Origin: Paenibacillus sp. UBA6285
GTDB lineage: Bacteria; Bacillota; Bacilli; Paenibacillales; Paenibacillaceae
Length of the DNA: 11,316 nt
Assembly: GCA_002438345.1 (NCBI GenBank)
Contig: DJUJ01000186.1
Location: 287-11,602, forward strand
Direction of reading: 5' to 3'
In this document: piece by piece, positions 1-6,984 of the stretch
How positions within the stretch are numbered: position 1 is the stretch's first letter
Layout: each line of letters opens with the position of its first letter
Position numbers and translations under genes: made by a program
The notes under the pieces: model-generated
The model's database searches: none
Seen by the model: only the letters and a program-made list of their open reading frames with translations
Told to the model about the DNA's origin: nothing

Positions 1-142
1 TGAGGCCGAACAATGCACCGAACCCACCTAGATCCGTCATTACTTCTGGACGGTAAGTACGTTTTACATGCTTCTTCATGCGTTCTACCGCTTCGTTGCC
101 AGCCGCAATATCCACTCCGGCGTTTTTATAAGCTTCCGACAC
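1..142 (-). CDS. purM: PurM, AIR synthetase, N-terminal part only
   Basis: Phosphoribosylformylglycinamidine cyclo-ligase uses ATP to close the imidazole ring, turning FGAM into AIR (fifth step of purine synthesis, cytoplasmic). Only the first 47 codons are in the window. The visible protein begins [20 protein letters not shown] and continues through RPEVM and [10 protein letters not shown]. The SYKDAGVDI-like start and the GGFG(A/G) motif are the conserved N-terminus of this family and align closely with B. subtilis PurM. The start is a GTG at 142, chosen because a GAGGTG Shine-Dalgarno lies at 149-154 with a 6-base spacer. An in-frame GTG at 151 is inside that site and is less likely. It follows purF, as in Bacillus, but is separated from it by 862 repeat-filled bases instead of a short or overlapping junction. 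I see no convincing promoter of its own, so it probably depends on read-through. Confidence 0.95.
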   Translation of the reverse strand, partial: MSEAYKNAGVDIAAGNEAVERMKKHVKRTYRPEVMTDLGGFGALFGL

Positions 143-148
143 TTGGGA

Positions 149-154
149 CACCTC
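149..154 (-). promoter_or_regulatory. purM ribosome binding site
   Basis: GAGGTG read on the minus strand, six bases before the GTG at 142. It decides between two in-frame GTG codons, because the upstream GTG (151) is part of the site itself. Confidence 0.7.
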
Positions 155-209
155 AATCTATAATAGTTTAGAGCGCTTTTGCGGGGGCATTCGGGATGAC
201 CTCTTGTTT

Positions 210-412
210 GGTGGTTATGGGGAGTTATTACAAGGAATGTTTGGACTTCCGATCGCTGTTATGTTTGGATTTCCTGATTTAAACCGCTCTTCGCGGTAGA
301 AATCCAAACATAAGCGTATGCTTACGAAGTGAGCTTTCCTACGGAAAGCTTTCGGGCGAGCGCTACGCTTCTACAGTTCCAAACTTCCTCTCCATAACTC
401 CCTCTAACCACC
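210..412. repeat. Long inverted-repeat element, copy A
   Basis: An intergenic palindromic element with imperfect terminal inverted repeats of about 37 bases. The left end starts GGTGGTTATGGGGAGTTAT at 210, and the right end read backwards starts GGTGGTTAGAGGGAGTTAT from 412. Inside is a perfect 15-bp stem (259-273 with 299-313) capped by a small ACCGC/GCGGT hairpin (283-297). A further 8-bp stem AGCTTTCC/GGAAAGCT lies at 332-339/343-350. The core 233-391 is shared with the copy at 6731-6850. It encodes no protein. It may be a non-autonomous, MITE-like or REP-like element, but I see no clear target-site duplication. It lies between purF and purM, so it is transcribed if the operon mRNA reads through. 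Confidence 0.85.
332..350. repeat. Extra hairpin inside element A
   Basis: A perfect 8-bp stem, AGCTTTCC and GGAAAGCT, with a three-base loop. It lies in a stretch of about 39 bases that copy A has and copy B lacks, so it is either an insertion in A or a deletion in B. Confidence 0.7.
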
Positions 413-468
413 GCTTTCACCCTACTGCAAGCCGCAGTGCGCGCCTTGCACACGGACCTCAAGACCTC

Positions 469-492
469 GGCGCATGAGCTAAGCCATGCGCC
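469..492. repeat. 8-bp inverted repeat at the edge of the tandem repeats
   Basis: GGCGCATG (469-476) and CATGCGCC (485-492) are perfectly complementary around an 8-base loop. The right arm runs into the GCGCCTCCTTAG segment that also ends each 93-base tandem unit. There is no T-run on either side, so it does not look like an intrinsic terminator. Confidence 0.65.
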
Positions 493-500
493 TCCTTAGT

Positions 501-821
501 GAAACAAGCGGGTCCCGTATTTGCGCAGCAAACAGGGACGAGCTTGGCGAGCTGCTCTTGGCGCTTAGAGCGCAGCCGAGCGCCTCCTTTAGCGAAACAA
601 GCGGGGCCTGCATTTGCGCAGCAAACAGGGACGAGCTTGGCGAGCTGCTCTTGGCGCTCGAGGCGCAGCCGAGCGCCTACCTTAGCGAGACAAGCGGGGC
701 CTGCATTTGCGCAGCAAACAGGGACGAGCTTGGGAAGCTGCTCTTGGCGCTTAGGGCGCAGCCGAGCGCCTCCTTAGCGAGACTAGCGACGAGCTTGGCG
801 AGCCAGTCCCGGCGGCGGTAA
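501..821. repeat. Tandem repeat, three units of 92-93 bases plus a partial fourth
   Basis: Units begin GAAACAAGCG or GAGACAAGCG at 501, 594 and 687, and a degraded fourth begins GAGACTAGCG at 779, giving periods of 93, 93 and 92. Units 2 and 3 are the closest pair. Each full unit carries a nested hairpin, TTTGC-GCA-GCAAA. In unit 1 this sits inside a GTCCC/GGGAC stem (512-516/535-539). In units 2 and 3 the outer stem is CCTG/CAGG instead. GCGC- and AGCT-type small palindromes fill the rest. The units abut with no spacers. Because 93 is a multiple of three, a repetitive open frame (486-821) arises, but I do not regard it as a gene. Confidence 0.9.
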
Positions 822-850
822 GCAACCGGGGGGCGGAGCGCCGTAAAGCG

Positions 851-880
851 TGTCCCGACCGTGCGAAGCACACAGGGACA
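851..880. repeat. Diverged solitary hairpin related to the tandem units
   Basis: TGTCCC (851-856) pairs with GGGACA (875-880), and GTGC (861-864) pairs with GCAC (868-871) around a GAA loop. The two-stem layout is the same as the unit 1 hairpin at 512-539, but the inner stem bases differ. It looks like a remnant or relative of the same repeat. Confidence 0.6.
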
Positions 881-952
881 AAGCGAGCACCTGCACCCAC
901 ACCCTCTTAGAAAGTTATAACCAAACTCCTACCGCCGAGCTTTCGGGTGGCC

Positions 953-1003
953 GGAGGGCAGAGCCCTTCGGAATCCCCCTTAGCAAGGGGGACTTAGGGG
1001 GAT
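953..1003. repeat. G/C-rich hairpins just after the purF stop
   Basis: CCCCCTT (975-981) pairs with AAGGGGG (985-991) around a three-base loop. A second arm, GGGGGAT (997-1003), could instead pair with ATCCCCC (973-979), so two folds compete. Another stem, CCGGAGGGC/GCCCTTCGG with one imperfect pair, lies at 953-973. Reading in the purF direction no U-run follows, so this is not a standard intrinsic terminator. It could slow polymerase or protect mRNA ends, which is speculation. Confidence 0.6.
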
Positions 1004-1004
1004 G

Positions 1005-2501
1005 TTAACACGAGCATCCGTCCTTCTCCGCCCCGCCAAAATCAACCTGAGTCGGGTAATCATTATCGAAGCAGGAAAGGCATAACCCGCCTTTGTAATC
1101 ATCTTTGTTGTGACCACCGATGGAAGAGATTAAGCCTTCCGGCGACAAGAATGCCAATGAATCGGCATTGATCTCTTGGCACATTTCTTCAATCGTTTTG
1201 AATGAAGCGATGAGATCGCGGCGGTCTGGGGTATCAATGCCGTAGTAGCATGGATTCTTAAACGGCGGCGATGTAATCCGCACATGAACCTCAACGGCTC
1301 CAGCCTCGCGAAGCAGGTTAACGATTCTGCGTGAAGTCGTGCCACGCACGATGGAATCATCGATCATGACGACACGTTTACCATCCACAACGCTGCGCAC
1401 AGCGCTTAGCTTCATTTTCACACCTTGCTCACGAAGCTCTTGGCTCGGCTGGATGAAGGTCCGGCCTGTATACTTGTTCTTGATGAGCCCAAGCTCATAA
1501 GGAATGCCCGTCTGCTCCGCATATCCAATCGCAGCCGAAATACTGGAATCCGGTACTCCGGTTACGAGGTCTGCGTCGACGAAAGCTTCTAATGCCATGC
1601 GGCTACCCATCCGCTTACGAGCGGAGTGTAGGTTAGAGCCGTTCATATCACTGTCTGGGCGAGAGAAGTAAATATACTCCATCGCACACAGCGCTTTACG
1701 TTGTGGCTCCGTAAAACGGTCCTCTAATAGGCCGTTTTTATCGAGCACGAGCAGTTCGCCAGGTTCAATATCGCGAATCAGCTGCGCTCCGATGACTTCT
1801 AAGGCGCAAGATTCGGAAGCAAAAATATAGGCATCCCCGATCCGTCCCATTACAAGCGGACGCAAACCATGGGAATCCGAAGCGACAATTAATTTGTCAT
1901 TCGTCATGAGTAGAAAAGCAAACCCGCCAACCAGTTGTTTTAGCGCATCTTTTGCTGCTTCAACAAAATCCTTAGGCGAACGCGCAATCAGATGTGCCAG
2001 CACTTCTGTATCACTCGTAGTTTGAAAGATCGATCCACTTTGCTCTAGCTGTTTACGAATCAACGGTTCATTCACTATGTTACCGTTCGTAGCAATCGCC
2101 AAATCGCCGTCACGATATTTGAATACGAGCGGCTGTGCATTGGTTAAGCGGCTGTCTCCGCTGGTGGAATAACGTACATGCCCGATGGACATGTCTCCCA
2201 CTAGTGAGGCAATTTTGTCCTTGTCGAATACCTCTTTTACTAACCCCATCCCGCGGTGATAGTTGAAATCACGACCATCTGCTACGCAGATGCCCGCACT
2301 TTCTTCCCCACGGTGCTGTAAGGCGTGCAAGCCGTAATAAGACATGGACGCCGCTTCCGGATGTCCGAAGACCCCGAAAACGCCGCATTCTTCTTTTAAT
2401 GTGTCAAAAATATCTCCCGAGCCCGTTCCTTCATTGTAAAAGTCACCAGTCCACAGGATAGGAGTCTCCTGCTCTTTCCCGGTCTTTATTTCATAAGACA
2501 T
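1005..2501 (-). CDS. purF: PurF, amidophosphoribosyltransferase
   Basis: Catalyses the committed step: PRPP plus glutamine to phosphoribosylamine. The 498-residue protein has an N-terminal Ntn-hydrolase glutaminase domain and a C-terminal phosphoribosyltransferase domain. After processing, the nucleophile should be Cys39 in [11 protein letters not shown]. The glutaminase domain continues with [18 protein letters not shown] and ATNGNIVN. The PRPP loop is [16 protein letters not shown] (377-392). Cys272, Cys418, Cys474 and Cys477 match the spacing of the four [4Fe-4S] ligands of B. subtilis PurF. The expected propeptide is 38 residues, much longer than the 11 in B. subtilis. ATG 2501 is chosen because GGGAGG lies 10 bases upstream; a TTG at 2519 falls at that site. 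The start overlaps the end of purL by 16 bases. The tail ends CSC, adding two cysteines of unknown role. Confidence 0.97.
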   Translation of the reverse strand: MSYEIKTGKEQETPILWTGDFYNEGTGSGDIFDTLKEECGVFGVFGHPEAASMSYYGLHALQHRGEESAGICVADGRDFNYHRGMGLVKEVFDKDKIASLVGDMSIGHVRYSTSGDSRLTNAQPLVFKYRDGDLAIATNGNIVNEPLIRKQLEQSGSIFQTTSDTEVLAHLIARSPKDFVEAAKDALKQLVGGFAFLLMTNDKLIVASDSHGLRPLVMGRIGDAYIFASESCALEVIGAQLIRDIEPGELLVLDKNGLLEDRFTEPQRKALCAMEYIYFSRPDSDMNGSNLHSARKRMGSRMALEAFVDADLVTGVPDSSISAAIGYAEQTGIPYELGLIKNKYTGRTFIQPSQELREQGVKMKLSAVRSVVDGKRVVMIDDSIVRGTTSRRIVNLLREAGAVEVHVRITSPPFKNPCYYGIDTPDRRDLIASFKTIEEMCQEINADSLAFLSPEGLISSIGGHNKDDYKGGLCLSCFDNDYPTQVDFGGAEKDGCSC

Positions 2502-4732
2502 GGAATAGCATCCTCCCAAACGAATTTCAATTCTGCTACAGCTTCATCTAATACGGATGCACCGTCCAGATTTACGCGCAGTCTGTCTCCACCTACAGTT
2601 CCGATGATTTCCACTGGAACACCGCTGGCAGCAATCGCTGCTTTCAGCTCTTCCGCATGCTCAGGCGCTGCTGTCAGCACTATACGTGATTGGCTCTCAC
2701 TGAACAATGCTACATCGGATCTAAGTCCATTAGCAGAAAGTTCAACGTTCGCACCAACGCCACCGCTGATACAACTCTCTGCAAGTGCTACGGCAAGGCC
2801 ACCTTCGGACAAGTCATGTGCCGAACGCACCAGACCGCCGCGAATGGAGCTAAGCACTGCGCCAAGCAGTTTTTTCTCAGTATCTAAATCCAAAGCTGGA
2901 GGACGACCTTCGGTTACACCATGAACAGCGTATTGGAACTCACTACCACCAAGCTCAGCTTTTGTCACGCCTAGCAGAAGGATAGAGTCTCCTTCTTGTT
3001 TAAATCCTTGAGTCGTAATATGATCCGTATCCGTTACTAAACCAACCATGCCGACAACCGGCGTTGGGTAGATGGATCCCGTTGTATTTTCGTTATAAAG
3101 ACTGACATTCCCACCGATAACCGGAGTATCCAGCACACGACAAGCTTCAGCCATACCATCAACCGCACGTTCCATTTGCCAGAACACATCAGGTTTCTCA
3201 GGGTTTCCGAAGTTTAGGTTATCGGTAATAGCCAACGGTTCAGCACCGGAACAAACGATGTTGCGAGCCGCTTCGCTGACTGCAATACGTCCACCCACTT
3301 CAGGATCAAGATACACGTAGCGACCGTTACAGTCCGTGGTCATCGCAAGTCCTTTACGTGTACCATGAATGGTAACTACAGCCGCATCAGATCCAGGTCG
3401 AACAGCCGTACTAGTCCGAACCATGTAATCATATTGGTTGTATACCCATGCTTTGCTTGCTACGGTTGGTGATCCAAGCACTATACGCAGTGCCCCACCT
3501 AGATCTGTAACTTCCGCGTAACGAAGCGTATCTACCGATTCATTTTCCACATAATAAGCAGGAACCTCAGATGGTTTGTTATACACTGGGCACTCATCCA
3601 CGAGCGCTGTTACTGGCATGTCACCGACAACCTCACCATGATGATACAGCTTCAAGCGACCATCATCCGTAACTTTACCGACCTTACAGCAGATTACACC
3701 CCAGCGGTCAAAAATCTCTTGCGCCTGAGCTTCATCCTTCGGTTCAACTACGAACAACATCCGTTCTTGCGATTCCGAAAGCATCATTTCATAAGGGGTC
3801 ATCCCGTCTTCACGTTGTGGTACCTGATCAAGATACAGTTCCAGACCGTTGCCCGCTTTACTTGCCATTTCGGCACTAGAGCAGGTAAGTCCAGCCGCAC
3901 CCATATCTTGAATCCCAATAACGATGCCGCTATCGATCAATTCCAGGCAAGATTCCATTACGAGTTTCTCCATAAATGGATCGCCTACTTGGACAGCTGT
4001 ACGTTTAGCTTCTGACTCTTCACTTAGTTCCACGGATGCAAAAGTAGCCCCATGAATTCCATCACGTCCAGTAGGAGGACCTACGTAGAAGACTGGGTTC
4101 CCGACCCCTTTAGCGACACCACGCTGGATTTTGTCATGATCAATTAGACCGACACACATTGCGTTAACAAGTGGGTTACCGTCATAGCTATCATCGAACA
4201 TGATTTCGCCGCCCACGGTTGGAATCCCGATACAGTTACCATAACCAGCAATACCAGACACCACATGCTCGAACAAATATTTCACTCGATCGCTCTCCAG
4301 CTTGCCGAAACGCAAGGAATTCAGCAGTGCGATCGGTCTTGAGCCCATGGAAAAAATATCACGAATGATGCCGCCCACGCCTGTAGCCGCGCCTTGGAAG
4401 GGTTCTACCGCAGAGGGGTGGTTATGACTTTCGATTTTGAATACAACCGCTTGGTTGTCTCCGATATCCACAATCCCTGCACCTTCGCCGGGTCCCATCA
4501 GAACACGCGGTCCAGTAACTGGGAAACGTTTCAACAGTGGCTTAGAGTTCTTGTATGCACAATGTTCGGACCACATTACGCTAAACACGCCGATTTCAGT
4601 ATAATTCGGCAAGCGTCCCATAAAAGACTTGATGAGCTCATATTCGCTGTCCGACACACCGAATTGGCTGTAAATTTTCTGCTCTGCGATCTGTTCTGCG
4701 GTCGGTTCCTTAACGGATACTTGCTGCGTCAT
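2486..4732 (-). CDS. purL: PurL, FGAM synthase large catalytic subunit (small-type PurL)
   Basis: Phosphoribosylformylglycinamidine synthase subunit II. It uses ATP and ammonia delivered by PurQ to convert FGAR to FGAM. At 748 residues it is the short PurL of Gram-positives and archaea (about 740), not the ~1300-residue fused enzyme of E. coli, which agrees with separate purS and purQ just upstream. Visible family motifs are [10 protein letters not shown] (52-61), PGEGAG (81-86), [21 protein letters not shown] (101-121, nucleotide and metal binding) and, later, [11 protein letters not shown] and GGNVSLYNE. The second half repeats the AIR-synthetase-like fold, with [15 protein letters not shown]. 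The ATG at 4732 has GGAGGG six bases upstream (4739-4744). It overlaps the end of purQ by 23 bases and its own end overlaps purF, indicating translational coupling. Confidence 0.98.
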   Translation of the reverse strand: MTQQVSVKEPTAEQIAEQKIYSQFGVSDSEYELIKSFMGRLPNYTEIGVFSVMWSEHCAYKNSKPLLKRFPVTGPRVLMGPGEGAGIVDIGDNQAVVFKIESHNHPSAVEPFQGAATGVGGIIRDIFSMGSRPIALLNSLRFGKLESDRVKYLFEHVVSGIAGYGNCIGIPTVGGEIMFDDSYDGNPLVNAMCVGLIDHDKIQRGVAKGVGNPVFYVGPPTGRDGIHGATFASVELSEESEAKRTAVQVGDPFMEKLVMESCLELIDSGIVIGIQDMGAAGLTCSSAEMASKAGNGLELYLDQVPQREDGMTPYEMMLSESQERMLFVVEPKDEAQAQEIFDRWGVICCKVGKVTDDGRLKLYHHGEVVGDMPVTALVDECPVYNKPSEVPAYYVENESVDTLRYAEVTDLGGALRIVLGSPTVASKAWVYNQYDYMVRTSTAVRPGSDAAVVTIHGTRKGLAMTTDCNGRYVYLDPEVGGRIAVSEAARNIVCSGAEPLAITDNLNFGNPEKPDVFWQMERAVDGMAEACRVLDTPVIGGNVSLYNENTTGSIYPTPVVGMVGLVTDTDHITTQGFKQEGDSILLLGVTKAELGGSEFQYAVHGVTEGRPPALDLDTEKKLLGAVLSSIRGGLVRSAHDLSEGGLAVALAESCISGGVGANVELSANGLRSDVALFSESQSRIVLTAAPEHAEELKAAIAASGVPVEIIGTVGGDRLRVNLDGASVLDEAVAELKFVWEDAIPCLMK
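2512..2517 (-). promoter_or_regulatory. purF ribosome binding site
   Basis: GGGAGG inside the 3' end of purL, 10 bases before the ATG at 2501. It rules out the longer frame from TTG 2519, whose first codons contain this site. Confidence 0.75.
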
Positions 4733-5399
4733 GACGATCCCTCCAAGTCTTCAGTATAGATGTGAACATCCGTTTGCCATCTTCCGACCCGAGCAAGCTG
4801 TTAGCTGCACGCTCAGGGTGAGGCATCATGCCGACTACATTACCCTGCACATTACTAACACCCGCAATATCAGCTACAGAGCCGTTTGGATTATCGCTAT
4901 ATGTGAACACAATCTGATTGTTAGCTTTCAGTTCTGCTAAAGTCTCTTCATCACAGTAATAGTTGCCTTCACCGTGAGCGATTGGGATGATGATTTCTTC
5001 ATCCTTAGCATAGTCAATAGTAAATGGGGTTTCGTTATTAACAACCTTAAGCACTGTATCATGACAACGGAACTTCATTGACATGTTACGACGCAGCGCG
5101 CCTGGCAACAAACCAGCCTCAGTAAGAATTTGGAACCCATTGCAAATGCCCAGCACGAATTTCCCTTGCTCTGCTGCTTTAGCAACTTCAGCCATTACAG
5201 GAGCAAATCTTGAAATCGCGCCGCAACGCAGGTAATCACCATATGAGAATCCGCCAGGAACCAAAATGCAATCATACGCCGACAAATCTGTCGCTGTATG
5301 CCACACATAATCGACTGGTTCGCCGAGACTGTCCTCTACCGCCTTGTAGCAATCAATATCACAGTTAGAGCCTGGGAAGACAAGTACAGCAAATTTCAT
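4710..5399 (-). CDS. purQ: PurQ, FGAM synthase glutaminase subunit
   Basis: Class I glutamine amidotransferase that hydrolyses glutamine and passes ammonia to PurL within the PurL-PurQ-PurS complex. The 229-residue protein (B. subtilis about 227) starts [14 protein letters not shown]. It has the oxyanion-strand motif [16 protein letters not shown] (46-61), the nucleophile Cys86 in LGICNGFQ, and the His194/Glu196 pair in PHPERA. The frame is open to 5465, but the first ATG that fits the family is 5399, with GGAGG at 5410-5414. That site is formed by the last codons of purS, only five bases separate the two genes, and the gene runs 23 bases into purL, so purS, purQ and purL are likely translated together. 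Confidence 0.98.
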   Translation of the reverse strand: MKFAVLVFPGSNCDIDCYKAVEDSLGEPVDYVWHTATDLSAYDCILVPGGFSYGDYLRCGAISRFAPVMAEVAKAAEQGKFVLGICNGFQILTEAGLLPGALRRNMSMKFRCHDTVLKVVNNETPFTIDYAKDEEIIIPIAHGEGNYYCDEETLAELKANNQIVFTYSDNPNGSVADIAGVSNVQGNVVGMMPHPERAANSLLGSEDGKRMFTSILKTWRDRHDAASIR

Positions 5400-5404
5400 G
5401 TCGT

Positions 5405-5650
5405 TTAGTCCTCCAATTCGTAGCGGTAATCCTCGATCACCGTGTTGGCAAGTAGCTTTTCGCACATTTCCTTGAGACGCACTTCGGCTTCAGCACGGTT
5501 GTCCGTGTCCAAAGTCAGCTCCATATATTTCCCAATACGCAAACTTTCAACTTCTTGAAAACCTACCGAATGAAGTGCTCCTTGCACCGCTACACCTTGT
5601 GGATCGAGAACGCTTTTCTTAATGGTGACATATACCGTCGCTTTTAACAT
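5405..5650 (-). CDS. purS: PurS, FGAM synthase small structural subunit
   Basis: PurS bridges PurL and PurQ and helps channel ammonia. It has no catalytic residues of its own. The 81-residue protein (usual length about 80-85) has the family pattern: a beta-strand start [22 protein letters not shown], then [17 protein letters not shown] and the C-terminal [12 protein letters not shown]. The ATG at 5650 is preceded by AGGAGG at 5663-5668, a strong site but with a rather long 12-base spacer; no better in-frame start lies closer. It is the first gene of the tight S-Q-L-F block and follows purC by a 126-base gap, the only spacer in this half of the operon apart from the repeat-bearing ones. Confidence 0.97.
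   Translation of the reverse strand: MLKATVYVTIKKSVLDPQGVAVQGALHSVGFQEVESLRIGKYMELTLDTDNRAEAEVRLKEMCEKLLANTVIEDYRYELED
5410..5414 (-). promoter_or_regulatory. purQ ribosome binding site
   Basis: GGAGG formed by the last two sense codons of purS (TTGGAGGAC-like end), 10 bases before the ATG at 5399. It supports the short PurQ start against the open frame reaching 5465. Confidence 0.7.
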
Positions 5651-5687
5651 ATGCTTATAGTTCCTCCTAAATTTTTATGTGTATATA

Positions 5688-5707
5688 CTTTCAGAAAGCT
5701 GAAACTC
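5688..5707. repeat. Small hairpin in the purC-purS gap
   Basis: TTTCAG and CTGAAA pair perfectly around a four-base loop (AAAG on the plus strand). No T-run follows in the direction of transcription, so it is not an intrinsic terminator. The rest of the 5651-5776 gap is A/T-rich and otherwise featureless apart from the purS ribosome binding site. Confidence 0.4.
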
Positions 5708-5776
5708 TACTAAAGTAAATCTAGCTTCAAAAACATATACTTCATTTATTCCCATGAGTAAACACACAATGTTGAG

Positions 5777-6667
5777 CTATAAAGACTTGCCAGTAAGACG
5801 ATGATAAATGTCCAGATAACGCCGTGTAGTTTCTTCAACTACTTCTAATGGAAGTGGATCAGGTTTGCTATTTTTATCCCAGGAGGATGCAGATAGATAC
5901 GTACGAACAGGCTCTTTATCCATACTATCAATTTCGATATCAAGAGCGTATTTGTCCTTGGCCCAGAAACGTGAAGCATCCGGCGTAAAAATCTCATCAA
6001 TCAGAATCACCTTGCCATCCAGCAAGCCAAATTCGAATTTGCAGTCTGCAAGAATGATCCCCCGCTCAGCACAGTACTCTCTAGCAAAAGCGAATAACTG
6101 CAAACTTTTCTCCTGCAGCTCAAGTGCTAGATCAGCACCGATTAACTCCTGCATCTTTTCAAAAGGAATGTCCTCATCATGGCCCACATCATTTTTAGCC
6201 GCAGGGGTAAAGATCGGCTGTGCCAGCAGCGCGTTTTTGCGCAAGTCTGCAGGAAGCTCGATGCCATTCACTTTGCCGGTTTCTTGATACTGCCTCCAGC
6301 CCCCACCAGTGATGCACCCACGCACTACACATTCGATATCGATGCGCTCCGCTTTGCGTACCACCATAACACGGTTTCTGAGTGCTTCTTTGTCCTTAAC
6401 TACGTCTCCGAGCAGATCCACATCGATATGAACGACATGATTCTCCATCAGCTCTTTGGTTTTTCCAAACCAGAACGCACTCAGACGGTTAAGCACATTT
6501 CCCTTTTCAGGTACCGCTGGGTCTAGCACATAGTCAAACGCAGATATCCGATCCGTGACGACGATCAGTACATTCTCCCCTAAATCGTACAGCTCACGAA
6601 CCTTCCCTTTATAGAGCAGCGGCGCATTGATGAGTTCCACGGCTGTGGATACGGCCGACGATGTCAT
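5777..6667 (-). CDS. purC: PurC, SAICAR synthase
   Basis: Phosphoribosylaminoimidazole-succinocarboxamide synthase joins CAIR and aspartate using ATP to give SAICAR. Motifs in order: YKGKVRELYDLG (19-30, nucleotide-binding start), TDRISAFD (38-45), GCITGGGWRQYQ (117-128), FTPAAK and GHDE (about 153-165), LADCKFEFG (206-214) and DEIFTPDASRFW (224-235). At 296 residues it is the longer form of the family, as in yeast and many actinobacteria. B. subtilis PurC is about 240, so this enzyme differs in type from the model Bacillus one although its operon place is the same. ATG 6667 has a strong GGGAGG at 6675-6680 with a 7-base spacer. It follows purB by 317 bases containing a repeat element, and no promoter was recognised there. 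Confidence 0.97.
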   Translation of the reverse strand: MTSSAVSTAVELINAPLLYKGKVRELYDLGENVLIVVTDRISAFDYVLDPAVPEKGNVLNRLSAFWFGKTKELMENHVVHIDVDLLGDVVKDKEALRNRVMVVRKAERIDIECVVRGCITGGGWRQYQETGKVNGIELPADLRKNALLAQPIFTPAAKNDVGHDEDIPFEKMQELIGADLALELQEKSLQLFAFAREYCAERGIILADCKFEFGLLDGKVILIDEIFTPDASRFWAKDKYALDIEIDSMDKEPVRTYLSASSWDKNSKPDPLPLEVVEETTRRYLDIYHRLTGKSL

Positions 6668-6709
6668 GACCTTTCCTCCCTTGAACTAATGATCTTGATT
6701 ACTGCAACT

Positions 6710-6736
6710 GGTCTCAAAGGCGTAATTCCGAGGAAT
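6710..6736. repeat. 27-base direct repeat, copy 1
   Basis: Begins GGTCTCAA and ends with the palindrome ATTCCGAGGAAT. It matches 6921-6947 at 23 of 27 positions. Its last six bases are also the first bases of the inverted-repeat element at 6731. Confidence 0.7.
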
Positions 6737-6850
6737 GTTTGGACTTCCGATCGCTGTTATGGTTGGATTTCCTGATTTAAACCGCTCTTCGCGGTAGAAA
6801 TCCAACCATAAAGGCGAACGCTAACGCTTCTACAGTTCCAAACTTCCTCT
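6731..6850. repeat. Inverted-repeat element, copy B
   Basis: A second, shorter copy of the core of the element at 210-412, in the same orientation. It starts AGGAATGTTTGGAC and ends in the inverse, GTTCCAAACTTCCTCT. The central stem is 15 bp (6757-6771 with 6797-6811) with the same ACCGC/GCGGT cap hairpin (6781-6795). Compared with copy A, stem base T264 is G762 (6762) and its partner A308 is C806 (6806), so pairing is kept. Copy B lacks about 39 bases that contain an extra hairpin in copy A. It lies between purB and purC. Confidence 0.85.
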
Positions 6851-6920
6851 ACAGTGCTCCCCCATCCAGCCTTGCATTTATTGCTGCGTTCCTTAGTTCA
6901 CCACTAACTTACCTATATAA

Positions 6921-6947
6921 GGTCTCAAGGGTCTCATTCCGAGGAAT
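6921..6947. repeat. 27-base direct repeat, copy 2
   Basis: Matches 6710-6736 at 23 of 27 positions, including the ATTCCGAGGAAT palindrome. The two copies bracket element B, but this one is 70 bases beyond the element's right end, so it is not a simple target-site duplication. Confidence 0.7.
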
Positions 6948-6984
6948 TCGTTCCTTATCGACCCAACCATTAAAGCACCAATTT

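Larger units (their letters stand above)
143..1004. other. 862-base purF-purM intergenic gap
   Basis: No gene I can support. Between purM and element A (143-209) nothing stands out except the purM ribosome binding site. The remainder holds the inverted-repeat element (210-412), the 469-492 hairpin, the 93-base tandem repeats, the 851-880 hairpin and the G/C-rich hairpins at 953-1003. Segments 413-468 and 881-952 hold only short palindromes. No clear promoter for purM was found. Confidence 0.8.
6668..6984. other. 317-base purB-purC intergenic gap
   Basis: No coding sequence. It contains the purC ribosome binding site (6675-6680), element B (6731-6850) and the two 27-base direct repeats. The remaining bases (6851-6920 and 6948-6984) show nothing I can name. 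No terminator with a U-run and no clear promoter were found. Confidence 0.75.

Noticed and set aside
160..165. TATTAT as a -10 element for a purM promoter
   Set aside because: No matching -35 at a suitable distance, and the start would fall on or next to the ribosome binding site.
486..821. A 111-residue open frame of repeating SETSGACICAANRDELGELLLALRAQPSA units
   Set aside because: It is the translation of the 93-base tandem repeat, whose length is divisible by three. The third unit is 92 bases, so the register is not maintained. There is no convincing ribosome binding site, the ATG sits in a hairpin arm, and the frame opposes the surrounding genes.
501..821. CRISPR array
   Set aside because: The units are contiguous and long (93 bases) with no unique spacers, and no cas genes are present.
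975..991. Intrinsic terminator after purF
   Set aside because: The hairpin is strong but no U-run follows in the transcribed direction.
3638..4015. Plus-strand open frame opposite purL
   Set aside because: Antisense to conserved PurL coding sequence, no ribosome binding site and no family resemblance.
5400..5465. N-terminal extension of PurQ to 5465
   Set aside because: It overlaps purS, and the family N-terminus [14 protein letters not shown] with its own ribosome binding site begins at 5399.
5865..6287. 140-residue plus-strand open frame opposite purC
   Set aside because: Shadow of PurC, serine-rich low-complexity translation with no recognised motif.
6731..6850. Insertion sequence with transposase
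   Set aside because: The element is only 120 bases, with no open reading frame and no clear target duplication. At most it is non-autonomous.
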